From Mageeibacillus sp. UBA1212 (GTDB lineage Bacteria > Bacillota > Clostridia > UBA1212), in NCBI GenBank assembly GCA_002309655.1, contig DBXM01000049.1, positions 1,380-11,142 of the forward strand: a stretch of 9,763 nucleotides of DNA, read 5' to 3'. Below, one piece after another: positions 5,591-9,763 of the stretch (position 1 is its first letter; the number at the start of each line of letters is the position of its first letter). A program made the translations under genes and the position numbers. The notes under the pieces are model-generated. The model saw only the letters and a program-made list of their open reading frames with translations. It did no database searches and had not been told where the DNA came from.

Positions 5591-7849
5591 TCACTCGAAA
5601 TTCTCGGATTCCTTCGATGCGCGGATCTTGTCCGACATCGACTGGATCTCGACGAGCCGGTAGTACTTGCCCTTGAGAGCCATCAGCTCCTCGTGCGAGC
5701 CGCTCTCGATAATGCGGCCCTGGTCGACGACGATGATCTTGTTCGCCTTCCTGAGCGTCGACAGCCTGTGCGCGATCATGATGGTCGTACGGCCGCTGAT
5801 GAGGCGCTCGATGGCCTCCTGGATCAGGTTTTCCGTCTCGGAGTCGACGGAAGCGGTGGCCTCGTCGAAAATCATGAGGGACGGGTTTTTGAGCACCGCG
5901 CGGGCGATCGAGATACGCTGCTTTTCGCCTCCCGAGAGACCAACGCCGCGTTCACCGAGCATCGTGTCGTAGGCGTCAGGCTGGCGCGCGATGAACTCGT
6001 GAGCGTTGGCGACGTCGGCGGCGTGGATGACCTCGTCCACGGAGGCGCCCGGTTTACTGTACGAAATGTTGTTGAAAACCGTATCCCTGAAGAGCATCGC
6101 CTCCTGCTGCACGTAGCCGATCTGCGAGCGGTAGAACTCGATGTCGAGGTCCTTAATGTTGTGGCCGTCGAGCAGGATGTCGCCCTCGTAGTTGTCGTAG
6201 AACCGCATCAGCAGGTTGATGAGCGTGGTCTTGCCGGAGCCGGTGGTGCCGACGATGCCGACGATGTCGCCCGGTTCGATCGTGAGGTTGATGTCGCTGA
6301 GCGTCTTTTTGGTGCGGTCGAACGAGAAGTTCACGTTCCTGAACTCGATCTTGCCCTCGACCTTATCGAGCTTTTCGCCCTTGCCCTCGGGAACCTCCGG
6401 CTCGGCGTCGAGAATGTCGAAAACGCGCTCAACGGCCGCCAGCGCCTGCTGGTACGAGTCGTTCAGGTAGGCGAAAAAGTTGACCGGCCCGTAGAACATC
6501 GAAGTGTACGAGATGAACGACACCAGAAGGCCGGCGGAAATGCCCGCGCCGGCGATGACCCAGTGGCCGCCGACCGCCCAGATCAGCAGCGAGCCGCACG
6601 TGATCACAAACGAAATGACCTGCGGAAAAGCGGTCGTGATCCTTGCCGACTGCACGTCGACCTTGTACCACTCGTCGTTGTACTGCTCGAACCTCTCGAC
6701 CGCGCGCTTCTCGCCCGTGAACGCCTTCACAACGCGGATTCCCGGCAGCGAGTCGGTCAGCACCGAGGTGACCGCGGCCCACCTGCGCCAGATCCTTCTG
6801 TAGAACGGCGCGATCCTGCGGCCGAACCACTTCGCGCCGACGACAACAAGCGGAACAGGCGCCAGCGACAGCAGCGTCAGCTTCCAGTCCATCACGAACA
6901 TGATCACGATTATCCCTATAAGAAGGAAAAATTGAACGATGACCTCCTGCGAGATCCTGAGCACGAAGCCGTTGATCGTTCCCGTGTCGCCGCTGATTCT
7001 GTTGATGACCGAACCGGTCGACGTCTTGTCGTAAAACTTCATCGGCAGGTACTGCGCGTGCTTGTAGACGTCGTTCCTGAGCGCCTCGATCATCCTGTCG
7101 CTGCTCACGCGCAGCGTGTACGCCTTGATGATGTTGATCGTCACGCCGAGAATGTACGAGCCGCCGAGCATCGCCACGACGATCAGCAGCTTGTCCGACC
7201 GCTTGTTCGGCAGAATGTCGTCAACGAGCGTTTTCGTGATGTAGGGCGGCAGCAACGCCAGCGCCGTCGACAGCCCCGAGAGCAGCAGGCAGATGAAAAG
7301 CCTCACCGCCTCCGGCCTCACGTATTTCATCAGCTTCTTGACGATCTTGCCCTTGGACGCGCAGTTGATGCACTCCGCACCCGGCCTCAGCAGCCGCCTC
7401 CCGCACCTCGGGCACACGCACAGCAGCTTTTCGTACGTTCCCGCGACCGTCTCGCACTCCTCCGCGAGGTCCTTCCCCGCCGCCACGTTCCCGATGAACT
7501 GCGCCGCCATGTCGCAAAGCGTCGCCACCGCGTACGTGAACCGGAGCGCCGTCACGCTCGTACCGTTTTTAGTCTTGATCCTGAGCTCCGCGTTTCCGTA
7601 CATCCGCTTGACCGCGGCGGATTCCACGTCGGAAATGAGCCCCTCCGAAACTCCTCCCTCGAGCCCCGGGTCCACGGTAATGAACCGCGTCTCCGTAACC
7701 GCGAACGCCGTCGTACCGTAGCCCGCCTTGCGCGTCAGATCACCGACTATCACAAAAATAAGCCTATCGCCTTCCCGCATGAGAGGCGTAAGCTTCGAGT
7801 CGATTTCGGCCGGGAGTTCCTTGTTAATGAAGTAACCAGTCTGTTCCAT
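5591..7849 (-). CDS. ABC exporter (fused membrane and ATPase domains) with N-terminal zinc-ribbon extension
   Basis: The 752-residue product is longer than the usual 570-620 for half-size ABC exporters, because residues 1 to about 175 form an extra cytoplasmic region. That region ends in a zinc-ribbon-like motif, C146-x2-C149 and C160-x2-C163. The membrane domain follows, about 180-460, with six predicted spans. The ATPase domain is complete: Walker A GTTGSGKT (534-541), Q-loop QQ (581-582), signature LSGGE (638-642), Walker B MIFDEA with D662/E663, D-loop SVD (667-669) and H694. All catalytic residues are present, so it should work as a homodimer. The substrate cannot be read from sequence. 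A start at 7849 with GGAGGTG upstream fits. It is the first gene of the unit with DUF1854 and PstA. Confidence 0.93.
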   Translation of the reverse strand: MEQTGYFINKELPAEIDSKLTPLMREGDRLIFVIVGDLTRKAGYGTTAFAVTETRFITVDPGLEGGVSEGLISDVESAAVKRMYGNAELRIKTKNGTSVTALRFTYAVATLCDMAAQFIGNVAAGKDLAEECETVAGTYEKLLCVCPRCGRRLLRPGAECINCASKGKIVKKLMKYVRPEAVRLFICLLLSGLSTALALLPPYITKTLVDDILPNKRSDKLLIVVAMLGGSYILGVTINIIKAYTLRVSSDRMIEALRNDVYKHAQYLPMKFYDKTSTGSVINRISGDTGTINGFVLRISQEVIVQFFLLIGIIVIMFVMDWKLTLLSLAPVPLVVVGAKWFGRRIAPFYRRIWRRWAAVTSVLTDSLPGIRVVKAFTGEKRAVERFEQYNDEWYKVDVQSARITTAFPQVISFVITCGSLLIWAVGGHWVIAGAGISAGLLVSFISYTSMFYGPVNFFAYLNDSYQQALAAVERVFDILDAEPEVPEGKGEKLDKVEGKIEFRNVNFSFDRTKKTLSDINLTIEPGDIVGIVGTTGSGKTTLINLLMRFYDNYEGDILLDGHNIKDLDIEFYRSQIGYVQQEAMLFRDTVFNNISYSKPGASVDEVIHAADVANAHEFIARQPDAYDTMLGERGVGLSGGEKQRISIARAVLKNPSLMIFDEATASVDSETENLIQEAIERLISGRTTIMIAHRLSTLRKANKIIVVDQGRIIESGSHEELMALKGKYYRLVEIQSMSDKIRASKESENFE

Positions 7850-8007
7850 ATTTCACCTCCGGAGGCAGCGCTTCTTCCCCGAAGCATCAACCACGCGCCA
7901 CTGCGAGCGGCCCTGCCGACCATTGATTTTTTCGTAGTAGTGAGCCCCGGAAACGCCCGCAGGACGCGGCTTGATGACCGTCCCTTGCGGAGAGGTCTCC
8001 GAAACTT
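7850..8007 (-). other. Leader of the ABC exporter operon
   Basis: About 157 bases lie between the predicted transcript start and the exporter start codon. A GCTTC/GAAGC hairpin (minus strand, about 7889-7874) sits just upstream of the ribosome binding site. One frame is open for 53 codons (8014 down to a TGA at 7853-7855) and reads like protein near its end, but it has no ATG start and its stop overlaps the exporter ribosome binding site. No known riboswitch is recognised. Confidence 0.4.
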
Positions 8008-8013
8008 CCGCGT

Positions 8014-8041
8014 ATTATAACCGAAAAAAAACAGATGTCAA
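8014..8041 (-). promoter_or_regulatory. Consensus sigma-A promoter of the ABC exporter operon
   Basis: On the minus strand a perfect TTGACA (8041-8036) and a perfect TATAAT (8019-8014) are spaced by 16 bp, with a T-rich spacer. Transcription would start near 8007. The -35 box overlaps the left arm of an inverted repeat, AACCCGCA (8040-8047) with TGCGGGTT (8093-8100), which could be a control site. Confidence 0.9.
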
Positions 8042-8135
8042 CCCGCAAAAACGCGATTTTGCCGATTTTAAGGAATTTTCAAGAAATAATCCTGCGGGTT
8101 TTCCGGGAATTTTTCTAAATTTTCTGCCGGCGCCC

Positions 8136-8164
8136 TTTACGATCCGCGTTTTTGATGGTATATT
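8136..8164 (+). promoter_or_regulatory. Probable sigma-A promoter directed at array 2
   Basis: TTTACG (8136-8141) and TATATT (8159-8164) are spaced by 17 bp on the plus strand. It is divergent from the exporter promoter. Transcription would start near 8171 and pass through array 2 toward the gene at 8913, giving an unusually long leader of about 740 bases if it reads through. Confidence 0.6.
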
Positions 8165-8329
8165 AATAAACGGCCCGGGAGAAGGTTTGAGAAGTTCCCC
8201 GGGAAGAGCGCTCAGTTAATTTATTTCACAAATTTCGCGCGGTCGCAAGAGTTTGGTTTAAACCCCAATTTTTCAAGATTTCGAAAAGGCTTTTCCGGTG
8301 AAAGCGTTTGTTTTGTTGTGCCGGAGAAA
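8165..8329 (+). other. Non-coding stretch between promoter and array 2
   Basis: No gene is supported. CCCGGG (8174-8179) can pair with CCCGGG (8198-8203), extended by GAA/TTC across a one-base bulge, at the start of the predicted transcript; no T tract follows. GGTTTAAACC (8255-8264) is a perfect 10-bp palindrome. GAAAAG (8283-8288) and CTTTTC (8290-8295) form a small inverted repeat close to the array. Confidence 0.4.
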
Positions 8330-8845
8330 GTCGAAAAAGGTCGAATCAGGTCGTTTCGAGTCGACAAGAGTCGAAAAAGGTCGCTTTTGGTCGCAAAGGG
8401 TCGAATTGCGTCGGATCAGGTCGAAAGCGGTTGAAAAAGGTCGAATCGGGTCGGTTCCGGTCGACAAAAGTCGGAAAAGGTCGCTTTTGGTCGCAAAGGG
8501 TCGAATCGCGTCGGATACGGTCGAAAGCGGTCGGAAAAGATCGAATAAGGTTGAATCGTGTCGGTTCCGGTCGACAAGAGTCGGAAAAGGTCGCTTTTGG
8601 TCGCAAAGGGTCGAATTGCGTCGGATAAGGTCGAAAGCGGTCGAAAAAGATCGAATCAGGTCGGTTCGAGTCGAAAAGGGTCGAAAAAGGTCGAATCGTG
8701 TCGGTTCCGGTCGACAAGGGTCGAAGGCAGTCGAAAAAGGTCGAATTGCGTCGCAAAAAGGCGAAAAAGGTCGCAAAAGTCAGGGAAGGTCAAACTGCGT
8801 CGCGAAAGGTCGCAAAGCACTCGAAAAAGGTCGAAAAAGCAGTCG
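8330..8845 (+). repeat. Array 2: GTCG repeated every 10 bp, with 100/110-bp higher-order units
   Basis: GTCG recurs every 10 bp from 8330 to about 8760 with few misses (some steps read GTTG or GATCG). The core is again GGTCGAA, in the same orientation as array 1. The higher-order unit differs: the pair TCGCTTTTGG, TCGCAAAGGG starts at 8381, 8481 and 8591, giving 100- and 110-bp units made of 10 or 11 ten-mers. From about 8760 to 8845 the array decays and its phase slips, as in array 1, on the side facing the downstream gene. Long frames across it on both strands are explained by the 10-nt period. Confidence 0.9.
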
Positions 8846-8867
8846 CAAAGCATTCACGCACCCCACT

Positions 8868-8873
8868 TATAAA
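8868..8873 (+). promoter_or_regulatory. Possible -10 box close to the gene at 8913
   Basis: TATAAA (8868-8873) lies 40 bp before the start codon, between the end of array 2 and the ribosome binding site. The matching -35 region, within the last decayed repeats, is poor (GCAAAG at 17-bp spacing). It could provide a local start that avoids transcribing the array, but the evidence is weak. Confidence 0.3.
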
Positions 8874-8912
8874 CTTATCAACCAATCTAAAAATTCAATC
8901 AGGAGGTAAATT

Positions 8913-9245
8913 ATGGAAAACACTGTAAAAGGCAAAATCGAGTCGAAAGACGAGCAGGAGGAATTCAAGTTCTTGTATGAGGATATTGGCAGCATGTGGC
9001 CGCGGGACGGTCTGTATTACGGCTACACGAAGCGGGAAGCGTCCGACAGGGCGAAAGAAATAATCATGTCGGTCAGGGACAAAATCTACAAGCCCTGGTT
9101 CAACAAGCGGCCGTGGCTTGACGAAGACGTGGTTATGGATATCGTGCCTCCTGCCGGTGCGGAACGGTTCATTAGACTTGCCAATAGAGGCGGCCTCAGG
9201 ACCGAGGAAGGCTGCGCGGGCTACGACTGGCGCATCACAAACTGA
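8913..9245 (+). CDS. Hypothetical protein, 110 residues
   Basis: I do not recognise this protein. It is soluble in composition, with no signal peptide or membrane span. Residues 1-25 are charged. The middle holds aromatic and basic segments, MWPRDGLYYGYTKREASDRA (about 28-47) and KPWFNKRPWLDEDVV (about 60-74). It ends with a Gly-rich stretch, ANRGGLRTEEGCAGYDWRI (about 90-108). The start is set by a strong AGGAGGTAAA at 8901-8910, the same sequence and spacing as at the secreted protein gene. The next gene begins 42 bases downstream with its own ribosome binding site, so the two probably form an operon. Codon use and the ribosome binding site make it a likely real gene. Confidence 0.75.
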   Translation: MENTVKGKIESKDEQEEFKFLYEDIGSMWPRDGLYYGYTKREASDRAKEIIMSVRDKIYKPWFNKRPWLDEDVVMDIVPPAGAERFIRLANRGGLRTEEGCAGYDWRITN

Positions 9246-9273
9246 TCTCAAGCGGATCACAACTAATCAAAAA

Positions 9274-9416
9274 CGGAGGTAAACAGAATGAAGACAATGA
9301 AAAACGATTTTAACGGTAACGAAAACAACAGATTTGGCAACAGGCGCTTCGCGCACGGAAACAACGGAAATTGCAAGGAGGAAAAAGGTATGAGGAACAC
9401 AAGGAACGATTTTAAC
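9274..9416 (+). repeat. 102-bp imperfect duplication covering a ribosome binding site and start
   Basis: Two units offset by exactly 102 bp each contain a ribosome binding site, an ATG and a similar N-terminus. Unit 1 has CGGAGGT (9274-9280) and ATG 9288; unit 2 has AAGGAGG (9375-9381) and ATG 9390. AACGATTTTAAC is identical in both, at 9303-9314 and 9405-9416. The offset is 34 codons, so both starts are in one frame. Confidence 0.75.
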
Positions 9417-9763
9417 AGACACGACAACAACAGACCCGGCAGGTTCGAAAACGGCTGCGGCGCGCACAAGCACGGCTGCAGGACCGGGAACGGCTTCGGC
9501 GGACCGCATTTCCGCGGATTCTACAGCGACCCCAAGGCAGTCTGGCACGCAGGCTTTGGCCCCGGATTCCGCGCACACAGGCACGGCTGCAGACACACAG
9601 GCTTCGACTTCGCGAACGGCAGACATTGCGCGCCCGCGAGAGCACCGTTCAGAATGAGGCACGCGTACCGCGGCCACGGCTTCGGCGGCGGGTTCCATGG
9701 ATTTAACGGCTTCAGTGGCGGCTTCCACGGTTTCGGACCCGGAAGACGCTTCCACGGCTACGG
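9288..9763 (+). CDS. Gly/His/Asn/Arg/Phe-rich low-complexity protein (partial, runs off the window)
   Basis: The frame is open from ATG 9288 to the end of the window (158 codons and two bases) with no stop. Residues 1-34 and 35-68 are related copies sharing NDFN and (E/D)NNRxG at matching positions. From about residue 55 the protein is rich in Gly, Phe, His and Arg, with spaced cysteines in CGAHKHGC, RHGC and RHC settings, then repeated GFGG and GGFHGF runs. There is no signal peptide. Such composition suggests metal binding, RNA or surface interaction, or self-assembly, none of which is proven; related Gly/His-rich stretches also occur as extensions of longer clostridial proteins, so a folded domain may follow beyond the window. 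A second start at 9390, with a better ribosome binding site, could give a product 34 residues shorter. It is probably co-transcribed with the gene at 8913. Confidence 0.7.
   Translation, partial: MKTMKNDFNGNENNRFGNRRFAHGNNGNCKEEKGMRNTRNDFNRHDNNRPGRFENGCGAHKHGCRTGNGFGGPHFRGFYSDPKAVWHAGFGPGFRAHRHGCRHTGFDFANGRHCAPARAPFRMRHAYRGHGFGGGFHGFNGFSGGFHGFGPGRRFHGY

Noticed and set aside
5292..5594. 100-codon frame with a 9-residue repeat, starting at a GTG overlapping the exporter stop
   Set aside because: It comes from the 27-bp repeats and then runs out of frame into the DUF1854 gene. No ribosome binding site precedes the GTG.
5693..8020. Open frame of 775 codons antisense to the ABC exporter
   Set aside because: It mirrors the exporter's GC-biased codons and gives an implausible product rich in D, R and V. 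The exporter frame has complete catalytic motifs and a ribosome binding site.
7971..8219. 82-codon plus-strand frame
   Set aside because: It runs across both divergent promoters, lacks a ribosome binding site, and has no recognisable protein features.
8273..8909. Open frames of up to 203 codons on both strands across array 2
   Set aside because: The same periodicity explains them, and several frames are open at once. A translated repeat protein cannot be fully excluded without ribosome profiling.

Overview
The window looks like a chromosomal segment of a fairly GC-rich member of the Firmicutes/Clostridia. Support comes from strong AGGAGG-type ribosome binding sites, near-consensus sigma-A promoters, a HrcA-type CIRCE operator, and a PstA/DarA-type cyclic-di-AMP receptor. 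Nothing in the sequence fixes a genus. An anaerobic gut-type clostridium is a reasonable guess, but it is inference.

Layout. Positions 1-63 hold the last 20 codons of an unrecognised gene, followed by a cluster of small hairpins and a UUCG-capped terminator. Positions 238-858 are a tandem array whose core GTCG recurs every 10 bp. A sigma-A promoter (910-938) then drives a secreted, probably membrane-anchored protein (983-1801), which ends in a 12-bp-stem terminator. A convergent single gene (1867-3342, minus) encodes an archaeal-type ATPase with a PD-(D/E)XK-like C-terminus. It has its own promoter and a tandem 15-bp repeat between the -10 box and the ribosome binding site. A gene-poor spacer leads to a heat-shock unit: a CIRCE operator containing the -35 box, a leader with 12-bp repeats enclosed by a predicted stem, and an Hsp20 chaperone (3905-4345).

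Positions 8041 down to about 4374 form one minus-strand unit: a consensus promoter, an ABC exporter with an N-terminal zinc ribbon (5591-7849), a spacer of four 27-bp repeats, a DUF1854 protein (4951-5439), a PstA-like c-di-AMP receptor (4546-4872), and a terminator shared with the end of hsp20. The unit suggests an exporter with a dedicated accessory protein, possibly tied to c-di-AMP signalling.

From 8136 a plus-strand promoter points into a second GTCG array (8330-8845). After it come a 110-residue protein of unknown function (8913-9245) and a Gly/His/Asn/Arg/Phe-rich protein (from 9288) that runs off the window.

The most unusual features are the two 10-bp-phased arrays. They share core sequence, orientation, length scale and placement, each just upstream of a gene with the same AGGAGGTAAA start region. 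Other items worth attention are the repeat-in-a-loop hsp20 leader, the PstA/DUF1854/ABC gene set, and the 102-bp in-frame duplication that gives the last gene two start regions.
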